Source: Rhodovastum atsumiense (GTDB taxonomy: Bacteria > Pseudomonadota > Alphaproteobacteria > Acetobacterales > Acetobacteraceae). Taken from it: a DNA stretch of 58,767 bases. Numbering within the stretch: position 1 is the first letter of the stretch; each line of letters begins with the position of its first letter. This document shows positions 34,614 through 42,583 of the stretch, piece after piece. The DNA is taken from contig JAMFSE010000104.1 of NCBI GenBank assembly GCA_026225115.1, positions 1-58,767 of the forward strand, read 5' to 3'. A program made the translations under genes and the position numbers. The notes beneath the pieces are model-generated. The model was not told the origin of the DNA. It made no database searches and saw nothing but the letters and a program-made list of their open reading frames with translations.

Positions 34614-35875
34614 GCGAAACCATGGATCTGATTGAATCCGTCGAGGAATTCCGCGGCCGCGCGCGCGACTGGATCGCCGCCAATCTCGGCCCCATCCAAC
34701 CCTGGGACCTGTCCCAGCATTGCGAAAACGACGCGGTGGAGCTGGTGGCCGTGGCGCGCGACCGGGCGCTGCAGCGCCAGCTTTACGACGGCGGCTTCGC
34801 CGGCATCTGCGTGCCACCCGATCTGGATGGACAGGGACTTACCCCCGCCCATCAACGCGCCTTTAATGAGGAACTGGCCGGGTACGAATTTCCGTCCCGC
34901 TTCCAGGTGCCGACCTTTAATCCCTGCCTCGCGGTGCTGCTGGAATTCGCCACGCCGGCGCAGAAGAAAAAGCACATCCCCGCCATCCTGAAAGGCGAGG
35001 AGGTCTGGGTGCAGATGCTCTCCGAGCCCGGCGGCGGCTCGGACGTTGCCGGCGCCTCCACCGGCGCCGTGCGCGACGGCGATGACTGGCTGCTGAACGG
35101 CTCGAAAGTCTGGACCTCGCGCGCCTGGTGGGCGGATTGGGGCCTCTGCCTCGCGCGCACCAATTGGAACGTGCCAAAACACCAAGGGCTCACGGTTTTC
35201 CTGGTGCCGCTGCGCACGCCGGGCATGGAAATCCATCGCATCGAACGGCTGAGCGGCGAGACCGAAGCCTGCCAGGAATTCCTGACCGACGTTCGCATCC
35301 CCGACAGCTACCGCGTCGGCGAGATCGATGCCGGCTGGTCCATAGGCACCCGCTGGATGTATTACGAGCGCATCGGCCACAACTCCCCGTTCGTCACCCA
35401 TCCCATCGGCCTGACCAAAAAAACCGCCGAAGGGCCTACAATTATCCAAATCGCCCGCAAGGCCGGCCGGCTGGACGACCCGGCCACGCGGGAACTCATC
35501 GGCGAGTCCCGCACGCTCGATATTGTCACGCATGAACTGCAGCGCCGGCTGGCGGCAGCGGCGGCATCGGGCAAGGGCAATACCGACCTCTCCTCGATCG
35601 ACCGCCTGGCACGCGGCATGGCGGGCGCGCGCAAGGCAAGCATTGCCTTCGAACTTGCCGGCTCAACCGCCGCCGCCTGGACCGAGGAGGAGGATGTCGG
35701 CTACGGCCCGCCGGGCATGCAGTTCCTGATGCGGCAGGTCTCCTGCATCGGCGGCGGCACCACGGAAATCTCCCGCAACGTCATCGCCGAGCGCGTGCTC
35801 GGCATGCCGCGCGAGCCCTCGGGCGACCGCAACGTCGCCTATCGCGACATTCCGCGCGGCCCCAAACGCGGCTGA
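34610..35875 (+). CDS. Acyl-CoA dehydrogenase family protein, subunit 2
   Basis: 421 aa. FAD-binding marks: VQMLSEPGGGSDVAGAST, LNGSKVWTSRAWWADWGLCL, and the C-terminal CIGGGTTEISRNVIAERVLG. The YEG-type catalytic Glu of single-gene acyl-CoA dehydrogenases is absent at this last motif, as in heteromeric FadE subunits. Translationally coupled to subunit 1. Electrons would pass to ETF, whose alpha subunit is encoded at the end of the window. The substrate is unknown: fatty acyl, bile acid or steroid side chain. Confidence 0.9.
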   Translation: MSETMDLIESVEEFRGRARDWIAANLGPIQPWDLSQHCENDAVELVAVARDRALQRQLYDGGFAGICVPPDLDGQGLTPAHQRAFNEELAGYEFPSRFQVPTFNPCLAVLLEFATPAQKKKHIPAILKGEEVWVQMLSEPGGGSDVAGASTGAVRDGDDWLLNGSKVWTSRAWWADWGLCLARTNWNVPKHQGLTVFLVPLRTPGMEIHRIERLSGETEACQEFLTDVRIPDSYRVGEIDAGWSIGTRWMYYERIGHNSPFVTHPIGLTKKTAEGPTIIQIARKAGRLDDPATRELIGESRTLDIVTHELQRRLAAAAASGKGNTDLSSIDRLARGMAGARKASIAFELAGSTAAAWTEEEDVGYGPPGMQFLMRQVSCIGGGTTEISRNVIAERVLGMPREPSGDRNVAYRDIPRGPKRG

Positions 35876-35888
35876 CCGGCCCTACACC

Positions 35889-36767
35889 TTAGCGAAAGGT
35901 CCAGCGTAGCAGCTCTGCTACGCCTAAGGTTCCCGCTCGCACCAACGGAACCGTCGGCAACGGCGTGTGCAGCCCATGCATCTGCCGCGCCCAGTACGGC
36001 AGCAGGTCGATGCCGGCATGAATGGTCATGGCCCGCAACGGCTCGGCCAAAACCATCGACGCCGGCTGCTTCAACACCAGCCGCGCCACCTCCCGCGTCC
36101 GGGCATCGCATTTCAGCGAAGGCCGCATCGCCTTGATCAGCCGGTCCGCTTGCGCAACCGATGCCGGAACCGGATCGGCGCCGAGCGCGCGCGCCACCTG
36201 CGCCATCTCGGCAAAATACCGGTTCTGGTCAGCCAGCGAGATTCCGGGCTCGGCATATCGCCGCCAGGCGGCAAGGAAAGATTTTGCCTCCGTCACATGC
36301 ACCCAGGCAAGTGCTGCCGGATCATTCGCGGAATATGGCGTGCCGTCCTGCAGCACGCCGGAAACCCGCGCATGGATCGCCTGCACCCGCGCCATCACCG
36401 CCTCTGCCTCATCGCGGCTGCCGTAGGTCGTGAGCGCGATGAACCGCGCCGTCCGCCGCAGCCTTCCATGCATGTCGGCCCGGAAATTGGAATGGTCCCA
36501 CACCCCCGCCAGCACCGCCGGATGCAGCATCTGCAGCAGCAGCCCGGCAATCCCGCCCACCATCATCGAGGTGACATCCCCATGTACCCGCCAGGCGACG
36601 GAACGCGGCCCGAACAACCCATCCGGCCGCCGTACCACCGGCGCCTCGCCGCGCGCCTTGTCGTTGAACATGGCGACCACCTGCCCGGCGAGAAGCTGTT
36701 TCAGGGGTCTGCTCAAAACCGCCATCGGGGACGCCCTGGCATTTGACGAATTCTTCGATTGATACAC
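35889..36767 (-). CDS. Oxygenase MpaB family protein (DUF2236)
   Basis: 292 aa from GTG 36767, which has AAGGA seven bases upstream; ATG 36806 is the longer alternative without a site. The DUF2236 fold binds a heme and includes latex-clearing rubber oxygenase and fungal MpaB. Marks: RVHGDVTSMMVGGIAGLLLQMLHP is split by GG, then DHSNFRADMHGRLRRTARFI and ALAWVHVTEAKSFLAAW. It is convergent with the acyl-CoA dehydrogenase operon. The substrate is unknown. Confidence 0.85.
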   Translation of the reverse strand: MYQSKNSSNARASPMAVLSRPLKQLLAGQVVAMFNDKARGEAPVVRRPDGLFGPRSVAWRVHGDVTSMMVGGIAGLLLQMLHPAVLAGVWDHSNFRADMHGRLRRTARFIALTTYGSRDEAEAVMARVQAIHARVSGVLQDGTPYSANDPAALAWVHVTEAKSFLAAWRRYAEPGISLADQNRYFAEMAQVARALGADPVPASVAQADRLIKAMRPSLKCDARTREVARLVLKQPASMVLAEPLRAMTIHAGIDLLPYWARQMHGLHTPLPTVPLVRAGTLGVAELLRWTFR

Positions 36768-36855
36768 GGCAACTTCCTTAACGCTCACCGGCGCGGCGCA
36801 TGCCATTAGAGTTGCGTTACAGTGCCGCCTTTACAAGCGGCAAGTGAACTTGTGC

Positions 36856-37683
36856 TCAGGGCGGCGCAGAAGTTTTCGCTGGCGTGACAACCGGCGCGGC
36901 AGGCGCGGCCTGTGCGGCAGGCGCGGCCTGTGCGGCAGGCGCGGCCTGTGCGGCAGGCGCGGCCGGCCCAGGCTCAGCTGGCGATGCTGCAGGTGTTGAA
37001 GTTGCCGCGGCGGGGCTCTCCGGCGTTGGCGCCGCACCGGGCGCTACCTGCAAATCCTCCCCTACAGCTTCCGCCGCCGGCATCGGGCCGATGTGAATCT
37101 CGCTATTGCTCGAATTGATCGGCGCCACGGGCGCCGGCGGCGCCACCACCGTCACGGTATAATCCGGCACAATCCGCGCCTGCTGCGCATCCGAAATCAC
37201 CAGCACATGCTGCCCGATGGCAAGCGGCGTCTTGCTGGTCTGGGTCACCGAAACCAGCTTGTCGCCGCTCTCCTGCACGATATATTCCCAGCCCTTGGTA
37301 TTGGCCACGGCCTGCGCCGCCGCGGTCCCGCCAATGCCGCCCACCAGCGTGCCGCCAATCGCGCCAAGCGCCGTACCCACCGGTCCGCCAGCAACCTGCG
37401 AGCCGGCAACACCGCCGGCCGCACCCCCCGTCGCCGCACCTACCGTGCCGCTCGCGGTGATCATCACCTGCCGCACGCCGATAATCATCCCGCGCTGCAC
37501 GGCAGCCTCCTCCTGCGCGGCCGTGGCGGCATAGGTATTGGGAGAATAAGCCGGTTTGCACCCGGCCAGGGCAATCATCAGCCCGGAAAACAGAAAAAGA
37601 GGCAAAGCCAGGCGGCGCAATAGGACGGGTCCGTTTTCTTGCAGACAGAGCCTCAGTATATGCGCAGCGCCGCGGGCTGTCAC
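36856..37683 (-). CDS. Glycine-zipper outer-membrane lipoprotein with tandem-repeat tail
   Basis: 275 aa from GTG 37683; TTG 37620 would give a shorter, more typical signal peptide. Lipobox LAGC is near residue 40. A glycine-zipper region (VGAATGGAAGGVAGSQ, then GGTLVGGIGG) resembles SlyB/17-kDa antigen proteins that insert in the membrane, followed by WEYIVQESGDKLVSVTQ. The C-terminal third is Ala/Pro-rich and contains tandem APAAQA units coded by 18-bp DNA repeats. It starts nine bases after the permease gene. Confidence 0.8.
   Translation of the reverse strand: MTARGAAHILRLCLQENGPVLLRRLALPLFLFSGLMIALAGCKPAYSPNTYAATAAQEEAAVQRGMIIGVRQVMITASGTVGAATGGAAGGVAGSQVAGGPVGTALGAIGGTLVGGIGGTAAAQAVANTKGWEYIVQESGDKLVSVTQTSKTPLAIGQHVLVISDAQQARIVPDYTVTVVAPPAPVAPINSSNSEIHIGPMPAAEAVGEDLQVAPGAAPTPESPAAATSTPAASPAEPGPAAPAAQAAPAAQAAPAAQAAPAAPVVTPAKTSAPP
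36890..36964 (-). repeat. Tandem 18-bp repeats coding APAAQA units
   Basis: Read on the plus strand, GCGGCAGGCGCGGCCTGT recurs in tandem about four times within the 3' part of the lipoprotein gene. The units are nearly identical, so copy number could vary by slippage and would change the tail length in steps of six residues without breaking the frame. Confidence 0.7.
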
Positions 37684-37692
37684 GCTCGCCCG

Positions 37693-39135
37693 CTAGTCAT
37701 TTTGTAACGCAGTGTGAAGCTCCACCAGCGCCAGCCGCGCATATCGAAGCGGCCGCGCCTGGCGCAGCCAGATGCTGTAAAACAGCCCCGCAATCAAAGT
37801 GAAAACATACAGGCTGGGCAGCCAGGCCACGAACGTCGTGCTCACCGTCGAGAGCATCGTGAAATTGCTGCACACAATGGCCAGCGCCACGGCCAACCCA
37901 ACGGCAGCACATAGCGAGGCAAACAGCACCGCAACACCCGCCTCCTGCCGGCGCCGGATAACATAGAAAACAATCGCGATCGCAGCCGCGGCCTGCAGCG
38001 CGATGATCCCCAATGTTCCCATGCCGATCAGCACCGGGATGATCGCCGCATACGGATCGGTCCCCGCCCAAGCGATTCCCGCCAGACAGAATCCCGTCGC
38101 AACCGAAATGAAAAGCGTCGCCGCAACCGGCACGTTTTTAGCATCATCAAACCGCGCCAGCGCCCCCGGCAGCAAGCGCTCGCGGGCCAGCGCAAACACA
38201 TAGCGGGACGCCGCCGCATGAATGGCAATATAGGTCGCCAGCATCGAGGTGCACAGCAGCACCCCCGCAACATCGGATGCGATTACGCCATCGTATTGCG
38301 TAATTAGGTCCAGCATCAGCGTACTGCCGTGCGCCAACGCCGTCCTCTTCGCAGCCCCCGCCCCTATCGCCCCAATCGTGATCCACGCCGTGACCAGATA
38401 AAACGCACCGATCAATATCACCGAAACATAGCTCGCCAGCGGAATGCTGCGCACCGGATCCGCCGCCTCCTTGGAATACAGCGCGCCCGATTCAAATCCG
38501 ACAAAACAGGTGAACGCCACCATCAGCGAAACCCCAACGCCCGGCTCGAACCACTGCCCCGGCGCGAACGACGCCAGCGGAAACGCCCCCCACCCCTTCG
38601 CGGCAATGACGCTGCCGTCGAACACGACCAGCACAGCCGTCTCAACCGCGATGATCACCGCCAGCAGCTTGGATGAGGCATCCATCGAGCGGTAATTCAA
38701 TATCCCCGTCAGCACCGCGGAGACCGCCGCACAGATCGTCCAACTGACTTTCAAACCTACCGCCAGAAACACCTGAGAATCGAAATATCCGCAGGCGGCC
38801 GCAAGCCCCAATGCAAAACTGCCGTAGGAGATGATGGCGCAATACGCGGTCCCGACGCCCAAAGGTTTGCCCAGACCCTCCGCCACATAGGTGTAGAACG
38901 CGCCGGTACTCACCACCCGCCGGCCGATGAACGCATAGCCGGTGGTGAAGGCGATCAAAATAAGTCCGGCGATCAGAAACGCCACCGGCACATTGGCGCC
39001 GGAACCCCGCGCGATCGCAATCGGCAGATTGCCGATCATCGACGCCAAAGGTGCTGCCGCCGCGATCACCAGAAAAACAATATATTGCGTAGAAAGCTGA
39101 TGCCGGCGCGGCGGCAGATCGGCGTTACGGCTCAC
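37693..39135 (-). CDS. APC-family amino acid permease
   Basis: 480 aa with 12 predicted membrane helices. APC superfamily marks: IAAAAPLASMIGNLP, the FYTYVAEGLGKPLG helix, VAFTCFVGFESGALYSKEA (residues about 205-223), and ASRYVFALARERLLPG. GTG 39135 was chosen as start because GGAGG lies five bases upstream; the TTG at 39147 falls inside that ribosome-binding site. It imports an amino acid or amine; the specificity is unknown. Confidence 0.88.
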   Translation of the reverse strand: MSRNADLPPRRHQLSTQYIVFLVIAAAAPLASMIGNLPIAIARGSGANVPVAFLIAGLILIAFTTGYAFIGRRVVSTGAFYTYVAEGLGKPLGVGTAYCAIISYGSFALGLAAACGYFDSQVFLAVGLKVSWTICAAVSAVLTGILNYRSMDASSKLLAVIIAVETAVLVVFDGSVIAAKGWGAFPLASFAPGQWFEPGVGVSLMVAFTCFVGFESGALYSKEAADPVRSIPLASYVSVILIGAFYLVTAWITIGAIGAGAAKRTALAHGSTLMLDLITQYDGVIASDVAGVLLCTSMLATYIAIHAAASRYVFALARERLLPGALARFDDAKNVPVAATLFISVATGFCLAGIAWAGTDPYAAIIPVLIGMGTLGIIALQAAAAIAIVFYVIRRRQEAGVAVLFASLCAAVGLAVALAIVCSNFTMLSTVSTTFVAWLPSLYVFTLIAGLFYSIWLRQARPLRYARLALVELHTALQND

Positions 39136-39165
39136 GCGCACCTCCAATAATTCAGCAGGGTTCGC

Positions 39166-39351
39166 TCAGCGCCGGCTGTACAAAATAAACGCCACGCCGA
39201 CCAGCGCCAACCCCACCCCGCGAATAGCCCATGGCCGATGATCGATCATGAAACTGCTGGCCGGCCAGTTCACCACCCCGGTGCCCTGGCCGATCCAAAG
39301 CAAACCGCCGAGCAGCAGCACGACGCCAATCAGGAGGAGGACAATCTTCAT
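39166..39351 (-). CDS. Small two-helix membrane protein
   Basis: 61 aa from ATG 39351, preceded by GGGAGAA. Two hydrophobic helices (VLLLIGVVLLLGGLLWIGQ and GVGLALVGVAFILY) flank a short loop with NWPASSF and a WAIRG motif. The same pattern is found in small conserved membrane proteins of unknown role. It lies between the permease and toxin genes. Confidence 0.7.
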   Translation of the reverse strand: MKIVLLLIGVVLLLGGLLWIGQGTGVVNWPASSFMIDHRPWAIRGVGLALVGVAFILYSRR

Positions 39352-39385
39352 AGCGGTTCTCCCAACAATGGCATCGCCGCGCCGT

Positions 39386-39772
39386 TCACCATAATCGCCT
39401 GACGGCATAATCATCGAACAGCTTCTCATTCGATACCAAAATCATTTCTTCGACTTGCGCTTGCGCGATCAACAACCGGTCAAACGGGTCCTTATGCGTG
39501 ATGTTCATCGCGCCGGCCACGGCGGCATGGCGGAAGGTGATGGCAAGCTCCGCAAAACCTTGCGACCGGACAATCGGTTCGAAATCACGCGCGAGCAATT
39601 CAGCCTGGGCCAGCTTGCCCAGGCGAAATTTCGTGCTGATCTCCATCGCCGACGCCGCGCTCACAGCGACCGTATTTCCCATATCCCCGATCGCTTCGCG
39701 CGCCAGAATGCTCAGCGCCTCGTCTCCCCCAAGCCACCAGATCAGCGCATGCGTATCGAGAAGCAGGTTCAA
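39386..39772 (-). CDS. PIN-domain toxin (VapC type)
   Basis: 128 aa, the standard PIN length. Acidic residues expected for Mg-dependent RNA cleavage are visible: Asp6 in LLLDTHALIWW, Glu44 in AMEISTKF, and Asp95/Asp98 in KDPFDRLLIAQA. It overlaps the antitoxin gene by four bases (ATGA), the usual coupling. Such toxins cleave tRNA or rRNA. Confidence 0.9.
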   Translation of the reverse strand: MNLLLDTHALIWWLGGDEALSILAREAIGDMGNTVAVSAASAMEISTKFRLGKLAQAELLARDFEPIVRSQGFAELAITFRHAAVAGAMNITHKDPFDRLLIAQAQVEEMILVSNEKLFDDYAVRRLW

Positions 39773-39999
39773 GAATTCCAGCCATCCATCTCGTCAGCGG
39801 GCAAAGGATCATCAAAGCTGGCGTCAATCGAGATTTGGCCCCGAAGCGCCCCAAAGCGGCGGCGGACGGCGGGCGCTACAGGCACCAGGCGAACGACCGG
39901 AACCGAGCCCCGGGCGATGACCACATCGCCACCCTCGATGGCTTCGGCGATCAACTTGGACAGGTTGGTTTTGGCTTCATGGACCGAGAACTGCGTCAT
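39769..39999 (-). CDS. Phd/YefM-type antitoxin
   Basis: 76 aa from ATG 39999 (AAGGAG-type site upstream); the longer frame reaches into the promoter. The Phd/YefM DNA-binding fold is shown by FSVHEAKTNLSKLIAEAIEGG and VVIARGSVPVVRLVP. The C-terminus would wrap and block the PIN toxin. It probably represses its own promoter through the repeats at 40010-40029. Confidence 0.9.
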   Translation of the reverse strand: MTQFSVHEAKTNLSKLIAEAIEGGDVVIARGSVPVVRLVPVAPAVRRRFGALRGQISIDASFDDPLPADEMDGWNS

Positions 40000-40009
40000 C
40001 ACAAACTCC

Positions 40010-40029
40010 TTAGCTAAAAGCTTAGCTAA
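40010..40029. promoter_or_regulatory. Antitoxin operator candidate: twin TTAGCTAA palindromes
   Basis: TTAGCTAA occurs at 40010-40017 and again at 40022-40029. Each is self-complementary, and they lie 12 bp apart (centre to centre), just upstream of the antitoxin start. Two adjacent operators one helical turn apart are typical for autoregulated antitoxins. Confidence 0.6.
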
Positions 40030-40179
40030 GTTCGAAACAATTAACAACCATTTTCCGTTATTGGTAACCCGGGGCAAGGGTGACCATATCTTATTTGCGA
40101 GAAACTGCCCTCAAGGCTGTTTCTGACTTCAGGAAATCAGTTATCTTAAACGCATTTTCAGCTGCAGAGGATCACGCCA

Positions 40180-40770
40180 TTGACCACCGAAAACCCCCGA
40201 ATCGCCGACCACCCGATCGAACAGGTCTTCCTCGACCGCTGGTCGCCGCGCGCCTTCACCGGCGAACCGATCCCGCAATCGGTGCTGTACACCCTGTTCG
40301 AAGCCGCCCGCTGGGCACCGTCCTCCTATAATTCCCAGCCCTGGCGCTTTCTCTACGCCACCAACGGCAACGCGCATTGGGACAAATTCCTGAACCTGCT
40401 CATCCCCTTCAACCAGAGCTGGGCCAAAACCGCCTCCGCGCTGGTCTTCGCAGTCTCCGAAACAACCATGGCGCAACAAGGCAAGGACGCCCGAATCCCC
40501 TCCCACAGCCATTCCTTCGACGCCGGCGCCGCCTGGGGCTACCTCGCCCTGCAGGCAACCTATCTCGGCTGGCACACCCACGGCATGGTCGGCGTCGATT
40601 TCGACCGCGTCCGCACCGAACTCAAAGTCCCCGATGAAGTCCGCATCGAAGCCGCCATCGCCATCGGCAAAATCGGCCCCAAAACCCTTCTGCCCGAAGC
40701 TTTGCAGGCCCGCGAATTCCCCAGCCCCCGCAAGCCGGTCGCCGAAATCGCCCTCGAAGGCGGGTATTAG
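40180..40770 (+). CDS. Nitroreductase family protein
   Basis: 196 aa from TTG 40180, with AGAGG nine bases upstream. FMN-dependent nitroreductase fold: LDRWSPRAFTGEPIP near residue 18, then AARWAPSSYNSQPWRFLYA (residues 42-60), and the central GAAWGYLALQATYLGWHTHG. It reduces nitro or quinone compounds with NAD(P)H. It stands alone and is followed by a composite inverted repeat. Confidence 0.9.
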   Translation: MTTENPRIADHPIEQVFLDRWSPRAFTGEPIPQSVLYTLFEAARWAPSSYNSQPWRFLYATNGNAHWDKFLNLLIPFNQSWAKTASALVFAVSETTMAQQGKDARIPSHSHSFDAGAAWGYLALQATYLGWHTHGMVGVDFDRVRTELKVPDEVRIEAAIAIGKIGPKTLLPEALQAREFPSPRKPVAEIALEGGY

Positions 40771-40780
40771 GAAACCAGCA

Positions 40781-40879
40781 GTTCTTTTTTGAAAAAAAGA
40801 ACCAAAAAACTTTTGATAATCTGGGGCATGGGCTCTGGCAGCGCCAACGCCCATGCCCCAGATTCAAAAAAGTTTTTGC
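40781..40879. repeat. Composite nested inverted repeat after the nitroreductase gene
   Basis: GTTCTTTTTT (40781-40790) pairs with AAAAAAGAAC (40793-40802). CTGGGGCATGGGC (40821-40833) pairs with GCCCATGCCCCAG (40849-40861), with an inner TGGC-AGC-GCCA. Outer flanks AAAAACTTTT and AAAAGTTTTT pair around the second stem. The same middle arms occur at 51094-51134. It begins 10 bases after the stop. Confidence 0.75.
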
Positions 40880-40880
40880 T

Positions 40881-40935
40881 TTAAGCCGCCTTCAGCGACG
40901 CCATATCGATCGAGAATCGATATTTAATATCGCTC
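40881..40935 (-). pseudogene. Duplicated 3' end of the zinc alcohol dehydrogenase gene
   Basis: The minus strand reads [16 protein letters not shown] and a TAA, almost the same as the last codons of the complete gene ending at 41424. The rest of that gene copy is missing. It adjoins the composite repeat, so a recombination event is likely. Confidence 0.65.
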
Positions 40936-40998
40936 TTCATTCTCGACCCCGACGGCCACAATATCGAGGCCGTCTGCCTTTTCATAAAGGACCGAAAA
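40936..40998 (+). pseudogene. Relic of a VOC-family gene C-terminus
   Basis: The plus strand reads [21 protein letters not shown], interrupted only by the next gene's ATG: the [11 protein letters not shown] motif is the usual end of VOC (glyoxalase-like) proteins. It stays open in frame with the cupin gene that starts at 40999. Only the tail of the domain survives. Confidence 0.55.
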
Positions 40999-41394
40999 AT
41001 GGTGCAAGTCATTCGCGTCGGATCGCAGCCCTCCACCAAGGGTCCGGCAGACTGGTTTACCGGCACCGTCCGGGTCGACCCGCTGTTCGGGCCGGATCCG
41101 GACCGCGTCGCCGGCAGCCTGGTCACCTTCGAACCCGGCGCCAGGACCGCCTGGCACACGCACCCGCTCGGCCAGACGCTCGTGGTCACATCCGGCCTCG
41201 GCTGGGTTCAGCACGAAAACGGACCGATCGAGGAAATCCGCCCGGGCGACGTCGTCTGGATTCCCGCCGGTGAACGCCATTGGCACGGCGCCACCCCAAC
41301 CACCGCCATGACCCATATCGCCATTCAGGAAAAACTGAACGGCATCGTGGTGGAATGGATGGAACATGTTACCGACGTCCAATACCTCGCCTGA
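40999..41394 (+). CDS. Cupin-domain protein
   Basis: 131 aa, a single conserved beta-barrel. Metal-ligand motifs are visible: [19 protein letters not shown] (cupin motif 1, His52/His54) and [18 protein letters not shown] (motif 2). Such proteins often accompany carboxymuconolactone decarboxylases or alcohol dehydrogenases. An AAGGA site precedes ATG 40999. Convergent with the zinc alcohol dehydrogenase gene; the reaction is unknown. Confidence 0.88.
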   Translation: MVQVIRVGSQPSTKGPADWFTGTVRVDPLFGPDPDRVAGSLVTFEPGARTAWHTHPLGQTLVVTSGLGWVQHENGPIEEIRPGDVVWIPAGERHWHGATPTTAMTHIAIQEKLNGIVVEWMEHVTDVQYLA

Positions 41395-41423
41395 CGAAGG
41401 CGAGCGCCCGCCTTCGTCAGGTT

Positions 41424-42476
41424 TCAAGCAGCCTTCAGCGAAGCCATATCGATTGAGAAACGATATTTGACATCGCTTTTCAACATCCGCTCATAGGCCT
41501 CGTTGATTTTCTGAATCGGAATCACCTCGACATCCGCGGTCAGTCTATGCGCGGCGCAGAAATCCAGCATCTCCTGCGTCTCTGCAATCCCGCCGATGGC
41601 CGAGCCGGTCAGGCTTCTGCGTTTCATCAGCAATGGGAACACCGGCACCGGCAGCGGATGCTCGGGTGCGCCGACCTGCACCAGCGCGCCGTCGCGCTTG
41701 ATCAGCTCCAGGAACACCGAAATATCCATGGCCGCGGAGACCGTGTTGATGATGAAATCAAAACTTTCCGTATGTTTCTCCATCTCGGCGGTATCGCTCG
41801 AGATCACCACCAGATCGGCGCCAAGCCGCTTGCCGTCTTCCACCTTCGAAGGCGAGGTGGTGAACAGCACGGTGGTGGCACCCATCGCATGCGCCAGCTT
41901 CACGCCCATATGACCAAGCCCGCCGAGACCGATAATGCCGATTTTTTTGCCCGGTCCCGCACCCCAATGCCGCAGCGGCGAATACAGCGTAATCCCGGCG
42001 CACAGCAGCGGCGCTGCCGCCGCCAGATCCATCCCCTCCGGAACCCGCAAAACAAAATCCTGGTCGACGACAATGCTGTCCGAATAGCCGCCGAACGTCG
42101 GCCCGCCGATCACCGGCTCGGTGCCGCCATAGGTGCCGACCTGGCCCTTGATGCAATATTGCTCCAGCCCTTCGACGCAGGCCGGACAGACCCGGCAGCT
42201 ATCCACCAGGCAGCCTACCCCAACCTTGTCCCCAACCTTGAATTTCGTGACCTCGGCGCCGGCCTTCACGACCTTGCCGACGATCTCATGCCCCGGACAG
42301 GCCGGATACTCGGTGAAATTCCACTCATTGCGGGCAAAATGCAGATCCGAATGACAGACCCCGCAGAACAGAATCTCGATCTGAACGTCCTTGGCCCCGA
42401 CGTCGCGCCGGTTGAAACTGATTTTTCCTAACGGTTCGGTAGCGCTCGGTGCTGCAAATCCAGTGCAAACCAACAT
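41424..42476 (-). CDS. Zinc-dependent NAD(P) alcohol dehydrogenase, cinnamyl-alcohol/YahK type
   Basis: 350 aa from ATG 42476, with CGGAGAAG upstream. Medium-chain dehydrogenase fold. Catalytic zinc ligands: Cys in FCGVCHSDLH and the GHE segment PACPGHEIVGKV. Structural zinc Cys cluster: CLVDSCRVCPACVEGLEQYC. The coenzyme-binding motif is GLGGLGHMGVKLAHAMGA. It probably interconverts aldehydes and alcohols. Its 3' end is duplicated at 40881. Confidence 0.93.
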   Translation of the reverse strand: MLVCTGFAAPSATEPLGKISFNRRDVGAKDVQIEILFCGVCHSDLHFARNEWNFTEYPACPGHEIVGKVVKAGAEVTKFKVGDKVGVGCLVDSCRVCPACVEGLEQYCIKGQVGTYGGTEPVIGGPTFGGYSDSIVVDQDFVLRVPEGMDLAAAAPLLCAGITLYSPLRHWGAGPGKKIGIIGLGGLGHMGVKLAHAMGATTVLFTTSPSKVEDGKRLGADLVVISSDTAEMEKHTESFDFIINTVSAAMDISVFLELIKRDGALVQVGAPEHPLPVPVFPLLMKRRSLTGSAIGGIAETQEMLDFCAAHRLTADVEVIPIQKINEAYERMLKSDVKYRFSIDMASLKAA

Positions 42477-42583
42477 GTGTAACTTCTCCGTTAAGTGATT
42501 TTCATAAATTGGGTGGCCGGCCGCCGCTGTAAACCCCAAAAACCGATTTGCCCCGGCTCGGCCTAATGAAGTATCTATGAACG

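Noticed and set aside
36890-36964. CRISPR-like array
   Set aside because: The repeats are directly adjacent, without spacers, and lie inside a coding sequence; no cas genes are present.
39386-39999. Prophage or integrative element because of the toxin-antitoxin pair
   Set aside because: No integrase, phage genes, tRNA or direct-repeat ends are visible around it.
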